This document shows positions 1 to 11,879 of a stretch of DNA of 64,000 nt, piece after piece. The DNA lies in contig OX393578.1 of the NCBI GenBank assembly GCA_947652605.1, positions 39,995,470 through 40,059,469 on the forward strand, written 5' to 3'. Position 1 is the first letter of the stretch; each line of letters starts with the position of its first letter. The notes beneath the pieces were generated by a model, which saw nothing but the letters and a program-made list of their open reading frames with translations, was not told the DNA's origin and did no database searches. This stretch comes from Elmis aenea. Lineage: Eukaryota > Arthropoda > Insecta > Coleoptera > Elmidae. The position numbers and the translations under genes were made by a program.

Positions 1-410
1 TAAGTTACTAAGTTTGAGTTGTAGGCTTTGAGTTTGGACAGCAATGGGTCCCTCGGGTCGCATATCTAGAACCCACCGTAAGCGAAATTTCCAAAAGTTT
101 AAAGCGATCCGTCATAATTTTGTGGAGAACAGTTATTGAAATTTGCGGATAATTAATTGCAAGAAAGCGATGATGCCGCAAAAGGAACAATGGAGAAATG
201 ACTCTCTTTACTAGCTGTTCTGCTCAGTGAAAGTGATTTATAAACGCTGGTTCCCCGTTATGATAAATAATGGTGAAGACAATGTAGAGAAGTATGGCGA
301 TTCTAACAAAAAATAAAAAAAATTTAATAGCATTCTCGATTTTTAAAAGCCAAACGATACTTACTTTCCGAATATACCTCGTATATCTAGAGATATTTTT
401 GTTGCTCTAA
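1..410. other. AT-rich intergenic DNA, no gene seen
   Basis: No open frame with a recognisable domain, no inverted repeat and no tandem array was found here. Short open frames on the minus strand look like chance. Confidence 0.4.
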
Positions 411-1360
411 AGGCGTCGGCAACCCGGCAGCCCGCGGGCCGCATGCGGCCCGCCATGTGCCTTGATCTGGCCCGCCAAGTAAAACCTAAATATACAGGAT
501 GTTTCTTAAATATTGCGAAAAAATTCAGGAGGTAATTCCTTATCGAAAATTAAGAAAGGACTTTTATATAAAACATTTTTTTTGAACGTCTCCTTTCGGA
601 GTTACATCCCCCTAAAGGGGAGCGGTAAAATTAGGTTTTCATTTTATTTCTCAAATTTGAATAAATGTAGGAGAATGATACTTGTTACCTAGATATTTTG
701 TACTTATTGAAAGCTTTTCCAAAGTAATATTTTCGATCATCTCCCAACTTTACAGGGGGCTGAAAAGTGCGACCCCTGTTGATTTTTTAATCAGAACTTT
801 TTGGTGGGTTGAAATTTTGCAATAAAATAAACAAACCAAGGTGAATCGTTTCATATTGAAATATGTAATGGTGCATGTTTACTTATTTTATTTTTTACTC
901 AAAAACTGTAGGTTTTTCAGGAAAAACTAAAAAAAAACAAGTTTCTAAATGAATCAAGCTATCAAAAAAATTATTTTAAATTGCAAAATTTTAAATTTTT
1001 AAAGTTTATCCTCTACACTGTATGGTAGAAGAGGAACGGATAAATAAATAAATAAATAAATAAATAATATTTAAAACATCAAATGCCTAATGAAATTTCG
1101 TTTCCAATTTTGTTATATATTTTTATTTTAACGCTATAGTCCAGCGTTATTTTATGTTTCATTTTGTGTTGGTGAATATTTGGTGATCGAAAATGATTGA
1201 TGCCCGCATACTTCAGACCGAAAATAAAATAACCAAGTTTATGTTGGTATCCCGGTAAAAAAGCACCTTACTATCGCCATTTGTCAGAGTCGGTTGGTAT
1301 GTGCCTGAAAATATTATTATTTAATTTGGCCCGCTATCCAAAAAAGGTTGCCGACCCCTG
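411..1360. mobile_element. hAT-like non-autonomous element with GGCCCGC-rich ends
   Basis: The left end reads AGGCGTCGGCAACC and the right end GGTTGCCGACCCCTG, so the two termini are inverted copies of the hAT-type end CAGGGGTCGGCAACC. Just inside the left end lies a cluster of GGCCCGC/GCCGCATGCGGCC motifs, and TTTGGCCCGC recurs inside the right end. No transposase was seen between them. The 8-bp target duplication expected for hAT is not clear, so the left boundary may be off by a few bases. Confidence 0.55.
1041..1067. repeat. (AAAT)n microsatellite
   Basis: About six perfect copies of a four-base AAAT unit, inside the hAT-like element. Confidence 0.9.
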
Positions 1361-2903
1361 CTTTAATGAATGCGCTTGTTTTTTTTAAAGGGCCTATTTT
1401 GAAAACTTTAACGGTAATTTCAAAATAACCGAATAATTCACCGAAATTGACACTGTTTATGATTCCTATAAAACAATAATTTTGTTTTAAAGTAGATAAA
1501 ACCCATACAATTTTGTAATATGAAAACCAATGTTCTCTATTTGCCTTACAGAAAATAAATAATAAATAGTTCACTTATAGTTTTACTTGGCCTAAGCCAG
1601 ACAACTACTTTGCTACATTCCGTAACGTAAATAGAGCTTTATTTACAAGAGAATTGGATATCGGGATCAGGATACAAACGACTACAGAAATATTTCGATA
1701 GTATCGAATACCAAATGTAAGGTATTTTATGTAAACATATTCTTTTTCGGGTGATGTGTTGTCTCATATCGGTAGAGCGGGCAGCAACAGAGTTGAATAT
1801 AAAAAGACACATATAATCCACATTCCACACTGTCCTCGCATTCCCAGAACCCATCACACGTCCTGATTTATCCAACCCTCCGCGATACGACAATCTCGCA
1901 CCTTTCAAAATCAAGCTCAACGATTTTGTGTATCTGTAGAATTGATCGACACCAAAATAATATTTACCTTCGATAATAACGAAAATGAAATACCAACCTT
2001 TAAATACTCGCAGAAAAGTATGCGTGTTTTTTTTTTAAATTTCAGGAATCAGTTTCGGGAAACTGTTGGTTTTTGAGAAATCTATATAAATATAGTGCTG
2101 TCCCACTATTTTTTAAATTTTTTTTTAATTCGACATTCTTAGAAAACCTCTGTTGTTTTAAAAATAAGCAGTTGTGTTTGTTAATGTTTAAAGTCCGCCA
2201 CTGGACTACCCACTAGGCGTAAGAAGCGCTTCACAAGCGTCATACGTGTCTCAATTTGCACCGTTATGTTGCCCTGTCGTTAAGTTTATAGAAAACACTT
2301 TTTTTTAATTAATTACTGATTATTGAAAACTTATCATCTACGAAAAGTAGAGAAAAATTGCTATGAATGTAATTTATAATAAATAGTAACATGCTTTTTA
2401 GTATATAGCATTAGTATCTAGGTATATGATTTTTATGTTTAATTATAAAATATGTACTTTAATTTTTATATGTTTAAAACATTTTATATTATTTTCTGTA
2501 CTTATTTATAAATCATATTTTGTCAAATTAAATTATGCGAATGTTTATTAAAACACTTTAAATTTTATTTACATTATTCAAGTCTAAAGTTAATAAAATT
2601 GTGGATTTTTGTATTTTATTCGTTAAGGCCCCCCTAACACACTTGTTTTGTCCACCACTGATTCTACCAGAACTAAAAAAGGCTGTTGATGTGGTCATCA
2701 ATTACTGTTAATATATCTGCGTAGGGTTTTACATAGACGAGAGAGAATCGAAGCCATTTGGGTTTATACAGGGTGTTTCTGAACGATGTAGCATAATATC
2801 TATTGGTGAATCTACATTGAAAACTAGGGCAATTTAGGTAATAAGAGTGTCCATAATTTTAAGTGATTAAAAACTAAAAAGACGTTTAACCTACAATCAA
2901 CTA
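1361..2903. other. AT-rich DNA between elements
   Basis: No coding sequence is supported. CCGCCACTG near 2193-2201 and CCACCACTG near 2655-2665 resemble hAT termini (CAGTGGCGG in reverse) but have no matching partner end. An ACAGGGTGTTTC motif at about 2768 resembles the ends of the foldback elements elsewhere in the window. Confidence 0.35.
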
Positions 2904-4119
2904 TTAAGTAGGAGCAAATGAATTTTCATTTTTTTTTCTAGTTATCTTGGACGCTAAACAATTGATAAAAGTTTGACAAGTTATATGTCAAATTAAAAAG
3001 CGCATTTCTTAGTTTCGATTTTAAGTTAATTAGTTTCATTGCTTGTGGTTTAGAGTTCTTTAAATGTCCGAAACAAATGTTGAAATTCTTGCAATTTTAC
3101 GTCACTACTGGAAATTGGGGCGAAGCGCCGCTGATGCCGCACGAACTATACGTGATGTGGAAGGTTAGGATATAATCTCTAATCGTAATGCACAAAATTG
3201 GTACATAAAATTTAAAAACGGCGATAACAGCCTTCAAAAGCAATCTCGTTCTGGGCGGCCCTCCATAATAGACCAGGGGGCCCTACTTTCAGCCGTCGAG
3301 AGATCGTCAGCCACAATTACTAAAAATGTATCGCACGAACTTGGGCCTTCGCGATGGACAATAGGTCGCCACCTACATAAGCTAGGTAAATCTAAAAAAC
3401 GCTGTAGAGAAATACCCTATGATTTATCACCGGAACAAGCAGAACGTCGGGTCAATGTATGTAGAGAACTACTCAGCAACCCCCAAGACCATCGGTTCCT
3501 TCACCAAATTGTGACCTGCTACGAAAAGTGGATCTACATTCGTAATTCCAGTAGATCGAACCAGTGGTTAAGTAGGGGCCAACGTGGAGAACCTGCGGTA
3601 AAGCGCCGAAGATTCGAAACCAAGGTTATGTTTTGCGTCTGGTGTAATTACGAAGGGGTAGTTTACTTTGTTGGTTCCTGATGGTCGAGCGATCACCGCG
3701 GAACTCAACTACCAGCAGCTTGATCTAGTGTACGCAGCCTTAAAACAAAAATACCCTGCTTTGGTCAACCGATGACGAGTGCTTTTACAGCAAGACAACG
3801 CTAGACTGCATACGGCCCAAATGACCTTCCGGAAGCTGGAGGACCTTGATAGGATAGAAGTGCTACCACACCCTGAATATAGTCCCGACCTAGCACCATC
3901 GGATTACCACATGTTCAGGAAGTAGAAGAAGGGTGTCGCGAGTTCTTCGACTCCAAGTCCCAAGAATGGCACCGGAGGGGAATTGAAAACCTGGTGAAAA
4001 AATGGATTAAGATCATCCAATATAATGAACCATATTTTGATGTTTGATTTAATTTAGTTTGTTAAAAATATCAATATTAGGTGTGCTAAAAAAACGAAAA
4101 TACTTTTGCTCCCACCTAA
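2904..4119 (+). mobile_element. mariner transposon, degraded
   Basis: The element is bounded by imperfect inverted repeats of about 30 bp: TTAAGTAGGAGCAAATGA at the left, and the complement of TTAGGTGGGAGCAAAAGT at the right. Each lies next to a TA dinucleotide (2902-2903 and 4120-4121), the target duplication of the Tc1/mariner superfamily. At 1216 bp it has the usual mariner length. It contains one transposase reading frame that is now broken. Confidence 0.85.
3064..4047 (+). pseudogene. mariner DD34D-type transposase, inactivated
   Basis: The ATG at 3064 opens a mariner transposase: a helix-turn-helix N-terminus (ETNVEILAILRHYWKLG), the RSGRPS linker, and the sequence KWIYIRNSSRSNQW after the first catalytic site. 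The C-terminal part shows QQDNARLHTAQ and PHPEYSPDLAPSDYHMF, which carry the second and third Asp, and ends FDV-stop. It is dead: an in-frame TAG lies at about codon 36, the frame is lost near 3680, and the first catalytic motif, normally GDEKW, reads CYEKW, so the Asp is replaced by Tyr. Known family function is cut-and-paste transposition at TA. No other gene depends on it here. Confidence 0.88.
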
Positions 4120-4339
4120 TATTAACTTTATAGGTTCTTGCAGGCGCCTTATTGGATGGCATGACGCTTAACTTTACACTCAGCTGAAAACCTCTTGTTA
4201 AGAAGAGAAGGGAGGAATCAGGATTGAAATTCAAGGAAATGTTCTGACTTTTGGGAAGGAAATCTGCCTGTCTGTTACAATAAGCTTATTCTATACAGAC
4301 AAATTAATTTAAAAGCCGGTGTGAATTTAGCGCATTTAG

Positions 4340-4800
4340 CTATGAGGTTGCACAACATCAAACAATACTATTATCCAACGCTTCCAAAACAAAATCCTTA
4401 AAAATATCGTGAATGAACCATGGTTGATCCGAAATACTGAACAGAAATATTCAAATGGAGACATTGGCCAATTAAATTGCAAAAATCGTTAGGAAGCACG
4501 AAGATAGGCTCCTCAAACACGACAACACGACAACATCGAAGCGATCCAGTTGTTCGACAACAGTGATCTAGTGAGTGGGCTCAAAAGAGTGAAACCTTTT
4601 AAGTTGGTAAAGTTAGTGAACATTAAAGCGGAATAAAGGGCAAGTCCATCAATAAAAGGGGTGACGCAAGAGTAAGTTTACAAGTTAAAATTTTTTTGAT
4701 CCAATGGGTGACACTTAAAATACATTAAGTTGTTACGTAGCAACCTAGATCAAAATTAAATAGCTTATTGGTCTGCTGTGAAGTTAACGCCCAAGGCGTT
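4340..4800 (+). mobile_element. jockey-type LINE, 5'-truncated and degraded 3' end
   Basis: The C-terminal tail of a jockey-like reverse-transcriptase ORF can be read with frame breaks: IIQRFQNKILKNIVNEPW, KHEDRL and LKRVKPFKLV. The same tail occurs in better condition at 17806-18177 and on the minus strand at 50700-51113. The 3' region shares the phrase GCTTATTGGTCT with the copy at 18300-18370. Only the end of the element remains, as expected for incomplete reverse transcription. Confidence 0.75.
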
Positions 4801-5563
4801 TTATTTAAGATCTTAAAAAATTAATTTGACTTTGCACTGCTTAAAAGTTGTCTTCTTATGCTGTGACCCGAATTTCCGATGTACTCTTTATTTTAATGAA
4901 ACCCTAAATTTAATTCGTTAATAAATTGGGATTCACGTCAAATATATGGATTTTTTGTGTCGCTATTACAAATTTAGGCAAAGAATTTCAGTCAAAAGTT
5001 ATTGCATAATTAAAGCATTGTTTAATTAACAATAGCAATCGGTGCAGTTTCTATTTGAAGGTCTTTAAAAAAATTTGGTTTTTTAATCGTATCATAGCGT
5101 GTTTTTTTAAAACTGTTTATTGCATTAAGCCGTTCGGTAGAACAATATTTCCGAGTTGCGTTATGTACTCGTAGTAACAGTAACAAAACAGTTTATAGGT
5201 ACACCTGCCGCTAATTAAAAAGTTTTTGCTTCGAAACGAATTATAAATATTTCTTTTCATTATATAATCTTTTAATGTATTTTTTGTATAAGCATGAAGT
5301 TAATCTACATGTGCGGTTATTAATGTTGTTGCTGTGTTTTTTCATGAATTTAACTTTACTCTTGCCACAATTTTAAATTTTACCAGATTTCTGTGTGCAG
5401 TTAGTAGGTATTTAAGTATTTAAAATTCTTGGAAATTCATCTAGTCATAACGATAACGCAATTCGCGCACAAATTTTATGCAAAACTATTAATTAACTTA
5501 TAATTTGTACAATTTTAGAAAACAACATTTGATAACATAATTTAATTTAGTTGCGATTTCAAC
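4801..5563. other. AT-rich intergenic DNA, nothing recognised
   Basis: No open frame with a domain, no long inverted repeat and no tandem array was seen. Confidence 0.4.
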
Positions 5564-5906
5564 CAGGGATGGGGGACTCGGCAAAAAACTAAGATTTGGT
5601 TGTCAACAAAACTAACCCTACCGTGTATCACACGAATCATGCGTTTTGTATTCTTGCGCTGTCTATACACCTCATCCACTCAAGTATTTTTTGCATATAA
5701 AAATTGGACGTTCACACACAAAACTAGTTTGTTACTTTAATCGTTCCATTTCCGCAAAAACGAAATCGATAGACATCGTTATTTTGTTTTTATTTTAATT
5801 TTTTTTAATTCTGTTTCTCAAAAAGAAAACTAAATCCAAGTAGTTTCTTCAACTCTCGACTCCTCCAAAAAGCGTCGACTCCTTGACTCCCGACTCCTTA
5901 TCCCTG
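5564..5906. mobile_element. hAT miniature element with GACTCC motifs
   Basis: The left end is CAGGGATGGGGGACTCG and the right end ACTCCTTATCCCTG. It is flanked by near-identical 8-bp direct repeats, ATTTCAAC (5556-5563) and ATTTGAAC (5907-5914), matching 7 of 8 bases, which is the hAT target-duplication length. The interior is AT-rich and non-coding. Towards the right end the motif GACTCC, or close variants, repeats about five times. Confidence 0.8.
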
Positions 5907-6215
5907 ATTTGAACAGCCTATTACAGGTTCCTTAATCTATTCTTATCTAGTTTTAACGAAAGCAACAGTAAAGTCTTATGGAATAAAATATAACGTTTAC
6001 TAAGTATACGAATAAACCCATGGGCGCCAACTTAAGGCAGTCCTCAACTTTTCTACCTTCCTTGTAATCTTAGTTTCTAACATAATCACTTTTAAGTACT
6101 CTCTTAAATTTTGTTTCAAATAGACTACCATAATTTTTTTATGAATGAAGCACCATCTTGATTTTATTGAGAATTAAAATACAAATGTAGGCCGTTATAT
6201 TCAATTAATAACCAT

Positions 6216-7453
6216 TTTTTGTGCGATCGTACTAGAAACAGTTGTTTGACGGACGCGTTAGCAACCATAAATACTGCATTTCCGGCCCTATCTTTAGCAA
6301 CGGCCGAAAAAGACTTTTTTGGCCGCTCTTCGGCCGCTGCAGCGTACGAAAAAGATCATTTGCATTAAGCAGAACGGAAAGCGCATGTGCGTGTCTGAAT
6401 ATAAGTTCTCTGAGATTATGGCTTCCCCGCTAAGGGTAGTGACGTAGAGGTCTTTAGGTTGTTAACTGTCAGGTAATTTGTAACCTAATATTTTCGTGTT
6501 GATACTGTTACTGAATACTGAATAAAAAATTAGTGTTGATTTTCGTATGTTCTACGTTAAGGTAATTTGATTTCTTTAAAAAATGTACCAAGAAACTAGC
6601 GATGAAGAGAGTGATATGGATATATCGGATACACCACCTGACATTGCTGAAGAAATTATGTACAGCATTATGCAAGTACGTTTCCACCGCTAACAGCATA
6701 CGCCGTCATCTGTTAGTGACAGAATGTCACATAGTTTCTAACCTATATTTTTGAAAAATACTAAAAATTTAAATTATTTTTGATTCGATCGCACAAAAAA
6801 TGTAATATGCACCTCGGCCAAAACGTACTTTTTCGTCCTTGCCTGTTTGCTGGCTTTGACTACGTCTCAGCCAGCAAACCAGACGCGGCCGAATAAGTTA
6901 CACGTTTTGGCCTTGATACATAAATAACTATTATTTAGTTCTCTACTTGTCACTTAAATTTTATTTTTTAAAGTTAGGTAGAATCTAGTTTATTAATTAT
7001 TTAAAATAGTGGAAGTAGTGAACAAATGTGAGCATAATAGTGCTTTTCTTGTGCGATTGTAATGTTTTATTCATGAATTTATCATTAATTAATAATTAAT
7101 TACATAACGTGTACCATATCATATATTTATTTATTATTACATAGTATAATTGACAGCAATAGAACAGTGTTCAGTAACAGTATCAACACGAAAATATTAG
7201 GTTATAAACTACCTGACAGTTACCAACCTAAAGACCTCTACGTCACTACCCTTAGCGGGGAAGCCATAATCTCAGAGAACATATTCAGACGCACATGCGC
7301 TTTCCGTTCTGCTTTATGCAAATGATCTTTTTCGTACGCTGTAGCGGCCGAAAAAGTCTTTTTCGGCCGTTGCTAAGGATAGGGCCAGAAATGCAGTACT
7401 TTATGGTTGCTAACGCGTCTGTCAAACAACTTTTTAGTACGATCGCACAAAAA
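6216..7453. mobile_element. long-inverted-repeat element, GTGCGATCG family, largest copy
   Basis: The left end TTTTTGTGCGATCGTAC is matched by GTACGATCGCACAAAAA at the right. The arms stay complementary for about 290 bases (about 6216-6520 and 7165-7453) and share GACGGACGCGTTAGCAACC and runs of CGGCCGAAAAAG. Between the arms lies a segment shared with the shorter family members at 11036, 42164 and 49646, ending CATAAATAACTATT, and a small acidic open frame at 6583-6693. No transposase domain was found, so the superfamily is unassigned. Confidence 0.8.
6583..6693 (+). CDS. small acidic open frame inside the GTGCGATCG element
   Basis: ATG at 6583 to TAA at 6691-6693 gives 36 residues, beginning MYQETSDEESDMDISDTPP. 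The composition (Asp, Glu, Ser, Thr rich) resembles the acidic N-terminus that many insect DNA transposases begin with. A possible splice donor, CAAGTACGT, lies near its end, so it could be the first exon of a lost transposase gene. This reading rests on composition only; no domain is present and it may be chance. Confidence 0.3.
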   Translation: MYQETSDEESDMDISDTPPDIAEEIMYSIMQVRFHR

Positions 7454-8685
7454 CAATTTTATTTTAACAGACAGACTTTGTCAAAAATTTATTTAATTAA
7501 TACAGCTTAAATAATTTTACTGTACAATTATGATTTCAAAAAGGGTACAGCATTGATGAGTTAAGTTAAAAACAACATCCTTTTTCACAACTGACCGCTG
7601 GTATAAGATCTTTTAAGGTAAAAGGATTTCTCTTCCATATTAGAAGGAACTAAGACGTATCTGCTCCTGTCACTTTTTAGTGAGCTGTTTTATGTAACTC
7701 AAAAAAGTGTCTACTAATTAATGAATAGTAATGCAGTTAAAATCAAGCATAACCAGGAAGACGTAATAAAATAACTAATTTGTGCAGGTTTAATCTTTAT
7801 TTAAAAAAATGTAGACCGTCGTGGTTGACATTTGTGCACACAATGTGTAATCTTAGTTACAAATGGGTTACACGAACTAACCTAACACTAATTTAAATAA
7901 AATTCGCGGTGGGTAGATATTTTGGTGATGGAGGGAGTTTTCGTGGCAGACGAACATTTATTTTAATTTACACTTTGGATCCGCTCAGTTTGTATAAAAA
8001 CTTGAGGATTCAAGGCAACCTAGACCAAATTGCAGTAACCGGAGACGCTCCTTTGTAATTCATGGGATTTCTTGCTTTATTTGTCATTCACCCCCGGCGC
8101 GTCTTGCGTCTCTTTGCGCTGTGTTCAGAGCCCATCCCGAATCCTTATCTGAGAGCTGCAGCGCATTTAATCTCTCTCTGCTCCATTTGTCTCAATCCCA
8201 GGAACAATGTATTATTTAAAGATGTGCCGCGCTATTTGGAAATTCAGTTTACTCTGCCCGTGGGGCGTTAAACGATGTAAAAGTTTTGTCAAAAGTTACC
8301 TACGCAGTGTTTCTTAGCGTTTAAAAAATTGGGGTAATTTTAAAACAATCTCGTTTAGATAACTTTGCTCAATATAGTTTGGATAATTAAATTTCCTGAC
8401 TGCCATAATACTATACTAAATACTTTATTTTGAAAATCAGTTTTTACAAAATATGTTCAATATACGAGTATTTGCAATTAATAATAATACTGATACAAAT
8501 AAACTTGATTAAAAATTACTTATCTTTTTCGAAGATTTAATAGAGCAGCAACACTAATTTCAAAGCTCTGGTTACTTTATTAGTTGCAGTTTAATTTATT
8601 TTTCCATTTACAACAAGAAATCTTTATAAAAACTTAAGTGATTTTTAATTAAGCTTATATATGATAATAATTGAATCCCTTGAAT
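7454..8685. other. Non-coding DNA with a less AT-rich island at 7880-8285
   Basis: 7454-7880 is ordinary AT-rich DNA. From about 7880 to 8285 the sequence becomes clearly richer in G and C, with CCCCCGGCGCGTCTTGCG and TGAGAGCTGCAGCGC, and is not repeated elsewhere in the window. The 69-codon open frame there (8062-8271) has no recognised domain. It may be a conserved non-coding element or an unrecognised exon. Confidence 0.35.
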
Positions 8686-8894
8686 CGGGACTATCCAACT
8701 TGCGGCCCGCGGGCTACATCCGGCCCGCGAAAGAGCTTTTGTGGCTCCCAAACACTTTACAAAAGATTATTCAACTTTAACACAATATATACATAAAATT
8801 TCGTTTTGCCTTTTAGAAATATACTCAATAGTGGCCAGCTTGAACTGTGGAGAAAAAAATTGGCCTGCACTCACACAGAAGTTGGACAGCCCTG
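8686..8894. mobile_element. hAT-like miniature, GGCCCGCGGGC type
   Basis: The left end reads CGGGACTATCCAACTTGCGG and the right end AGTTGGACAGCCCTG, an inverted pair. Flanking octamers CCTTGAAT (8678-8685) and ACTTAAAT (8895-8902) agree at 6 of 8 positions, consistent with an old hAT duplication. The GGCCCGC motifs link it to the element at 411-1360. At 209 bp it has no coding capacity. Confidence 0.6.
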
Positions 8895-9225
8895 ACTTAA
8901 ATAATCAAACAATAATTTTAGTAATATGGTGTATTTACTATACTTACGTGTTTCTCAGGGATAAAAGAGAAAAAAAAATTACGCAAGTGATAACAAAGCT
9001 ATTTGGTAACAACAGTGGAAGTATCAAAATAATCTTAGTAGTAATTATGTAACTCTGAAATGTGTTTTAATTTTTTGATCAACTTTACGCTAGTGATCAA
9101 CTCCGCCCCAGTTTATAGCATGTACTTGAAAATTTATGGAAATGTATTGGCGCCCTTAAGTAGACAGACCAACGGATAAAAGAACATACCTACTATAGTT
9201 ATTACTTGATAGTTTTGTACATTAA

Positions 9226-9802
9226 CCTTTAACTAGTCGCGTGTAGTGTGTATACATAACTACTCGCATGGCGCCTCGGAGGCACCATTGGGGTTTTATA
9301 ACAATATTTTTGACTTAAAATCTTAAAAATGTGTTAAACTGCTTTATTCATGAAATATAAGCTAAATCTTAAAAAGAATAACAATGACTAAATAAATTAT
9401 AAGATATAAAAAATATATATCTGTATATAAAACATAACTGTAAAAACAGTTTTTTTTTTTTTTTTTTTTTTAATACGAATCAAACATTGGATGCAAAGCA
9501 TTCACTGCACAATTTTATTGTATGCTCTGAACAAATATTTTTATGGCATTGCGAACAAATTTGTTGCGAATGTCGATTTTTAGCCCTAGGGCATAAATGA
9601 TAGCGTTCATACCGAGTAGCACATAATTGCATTTTACGGACTGTAAAATAGAGAAATATGAATAATACTATATAATTCGTATTCCTTAAAGTACAATTGA
9701 GGAATACATAAACAGATATTAGTGACAAAAAAATTATTAAAAATGTAACAACGATTTAAAAAACGCTTGGCGCCTCTGCGGCGCCGTGCGACTACTTAAA
9801 GG
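9226..9802. mobile_element. piggyBac-type deletion derivative
   Basis: Perfect TTAA target duplications lie at 9222-9225 and 9803-9806. The inverted ends CCTTTAACTAGTCGC and GCGACTACTTAAAGG match at 14 of 15 positions. Inside them is a second inverted pair, GGCGCCTCGGAGGC on the left and GGCGCCTCTGCGGCGCC on the right. The interior of 577 bp keeps only the last part of the transposase gene on the minus strand. It is a non-autonomous element made by internal deletion. Confidence 0.92.
9480..9728 (-). pseudogene. piggyBac transposase C-terminal zinc-ribbon remnant
   Basis: The minus-strand frame ends with ERYHLCPRAKNRHSQQICSQ followed by CHKNICSEHTIKLCSECFASNV-stop. The spacing of Cys and His (C-CPR...C-x2-C...C-x2-H...C-x2-C) is that of the cysteine-rich domain at the C-terminus of piggyBac transposases, which binds the element's ends. 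The catalytic DDD domain is absent, so the fragment cannot transpose. The stop codon is the natural end. The first 40 or so residues of the frame are hydrophobic and probably not original protein. Confidence 0.88.
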
Positions 9803-10844
9803 TTAAAGGAACAAATTACTCGTGAGGTATGTGGTGATAGAAAAAAATATGAAAAAGACGCTATTAACAATATACAAACGAGCAGGATAGTCGTTTCAAG
9901 ATAACTAATTTGTAAATTCCAACCAATGTAATTTATTTTCGGGCATATAGTTTGTTTTCTAATGCCCGTTTAATTTAATTCAATTATTATGTTGTTTATT
10001 TAATTTGCTGGTTTCATTGTCGATCCCACCAAACTTGCAGAATTTTTGCTATTTTTCTGGATCATCATGCTGATTTGGGTATCTACTCTGCAAATTGCAA
10101 ATTTTGGACCATCCTTATCTAAGCTAGTCGCGACCCCGATCATAGCATACACAATGTGACAATTAAATTTCCGGACTGAGGTCATGAAAAAATACTCAAG
10201 AAAGATCATTATTCGCATTTTTCTCCGGAACCGTTTAAGATTTTTTCACAAACTTTGCACCATTTTACTTGCAAAGGATCCGTGAATTGGTAAATATAAG
10301 AATTTCGATTTTATCTCTGACGGTTTCATGGCCGACGCGATCGCAAAAATTATCTTTATTATTCAACTTTCCCCTGTTTTTCCGAAGAAAATGGACAAGG
10401 GCAAGAAGCACTCTGCAAAACATTTTGTTTTGATGTTCTTGATGCAATAAACACAGCCTTGTTCAGATTTTAGCAACAACAAATCGTGACCCTCCCTTAT
10501 CAGAATATTCCAATGTGCGAAACTTTCGTTATTGTAAAAGAATTCAAACTTCAATTATCTGAACGTTCACCATTGAAAAAAAAACTGCCAAAATATAAAA
10601 TCATTTAAAGAATTTGTGTCATCATTTTATTAAACTTGTATTGATTACCTTTTTAAATCTATGGGATATGGCTTTTCAAGAAATATCTAAAAATGACCAA
10701 ATCATTTAATTTAAAAAAAAAAATTTAAAATAAAACATTGTGATCATTTGGATGAAATTTGATTCATCAAAAGCTTTGTGACTAAAAAAATATTACACGA
10801 ATGGTAGTAAAGTTCAATAACCGTTGAAGAAAAATTGGTTGCAA
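9803..10844. other. AT-rich DNA containing a dispersed-repeat copy
   Basis: Positions about 10195-10350 (TTTTTCTCCGGAACCG, ACTTTGCACCATTTTACTTG, GGTTTCATGGCC) match a repeat also seen at 22350-22480, 22660-22990, 41520-41770 and 42770-43080. The rest shows no recognisable gene; the minus-strand open frames at 10000-10554 lie within this repeat and look like chance. Confidence 0.5.
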
Positions 10845-10990
10845 AATTTCAACATTAACTGAAAATTTAATACATTTTAAAAAGCTATCTATAATAATAA
10901 TTGTTGAGTATGCTTTATGTTTGCCGAGTTTGAACGCTGCTACTGAGAGGGTGTTTTCTATCATAAATAAAATTTCTGCCAAATATTATT
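10845..10990 (+). pseudogene. hAT transposase C-terminal fragment
   Basis: In one frame the plus strand reads VEYALCLPSLNAATERVFSI followed by INKISAKY. This is the conserved hAT dimerisation-region signature (compare the family pattern of small residues, then ERxFS). The frame is open back to about 10845 and no further transposase is recognisable upstream. The GTGCGATCG-family element starts about 45 bp downstream, which may have truncated it. Confidence 0.75.
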
Positions 10991-11035
10991 ATAATCTGGA
11001 CTGTGTAGAATTTTATAATTACATAAATAATTTTA

Positions 11036-11449
11036 TTTTTGTGCGATCGTACTAGAAACTGCTGTTTGACGGACGCGTTAGCAGCCATAAAGTACTGCAT
11101 TACCGGCGTTACCCTTAGCAACGGCCTAAAAAGTACTTTTCCGGTCGTTACCCTTAGCGACGGCCAAAAAAGTAACTTTTTCGGCCGCTACAGCGTACGA
11201 AAAAATAAATTTGCATTAAAGCTAACAGCATACGCCGTCATCTGTCAATAACAGAATGTCACGTAGTTTCTAACCTATATTTTTGAAAAATACTAAAAAT
11301 TTAAATTGTTCTTAATTCGATCGCACAAAAAATTTAATATGCACCTCGGTCAAAACGTACTTTTTCGGCCGCGTCTGGTTTGCTGGCTGAGACGTAGTCG
11401 AAGTCAGCAAACAGGCACTTTTTGGCCTTGATACATAAATAACTATTAT
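11036..11449. mobile_element. GTGCGATCG-family repeat, copy 2
   Basis: It starts TTTTTGTGCGATCGTACTAG, contains CGGACGCGTTAGCAGCC and several TTAGCAACGGCC/TTAGCGACGGCC motifs, has TCGATCGCACAAAAAA at 11315-11330, and ends with the shared tail CTTGATACATAAATAACTA. It lacks the 310-bp segment and the right arm found in the 6216-7453 copy. Confidence 0.8.
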
Positions 11450-11870
11450 ATAAAAATGGCCTGTAAAAATACATTCTTCCCAAAAATATCTTAAAGATGA
11501 ACATAAAAATGTTAATTATTATTACTACTTATTAACTTAAGTATTTATTATATTCGTGTTGTGTCTTAAAGGAATTATACAGGATGTGTAAAAATTGGCG
11601 GAAGCGCTACACGTGACGATGTTCTTCGTAAAATTCCAAGTCGAAAATCTTAATACGAAAATGTTGTACCATGCTTGCTGTGTCTGCAAGAGGTCCTCAA
11701 AGTTTTGACATTTAGTCCTTTAATGAGCGTTATTATTTAATACTTGCAAATGAAAAAGCTGCAATTTGGAATAAAAATTTGTGCATCACTGATTTGCATG
11801 AAAATAATACATATGGCAACATTGTCATTAGCTGTCATCTCTGTTTTTCTCGTAATTATTTCTAGTTTCT
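11450..11870. other. AT-rich DNA, nothing recognised
   Basis: A TACAGGATGTGTAAAAATTG phrase near 11578 resembles a foldback terminus but no partner was found. The plus-strand frame 11744-11959 is not in the frame of the LINE and is discounted. Confidence 0.35.
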
Positions 11871-11879
11871 GTTTTACGA

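Noticed and set aside
2190..2665. hAT element between two CCGCCACTG-like ends
   Set aside because: Both end-like motifs have the same orientation, so they cannot bound one element.
8741..9052. 103-codon plus-strand open frame
   Set aside because: It begins inside a hAT miniature and runs out of it into AT-rich DNA; no domain.
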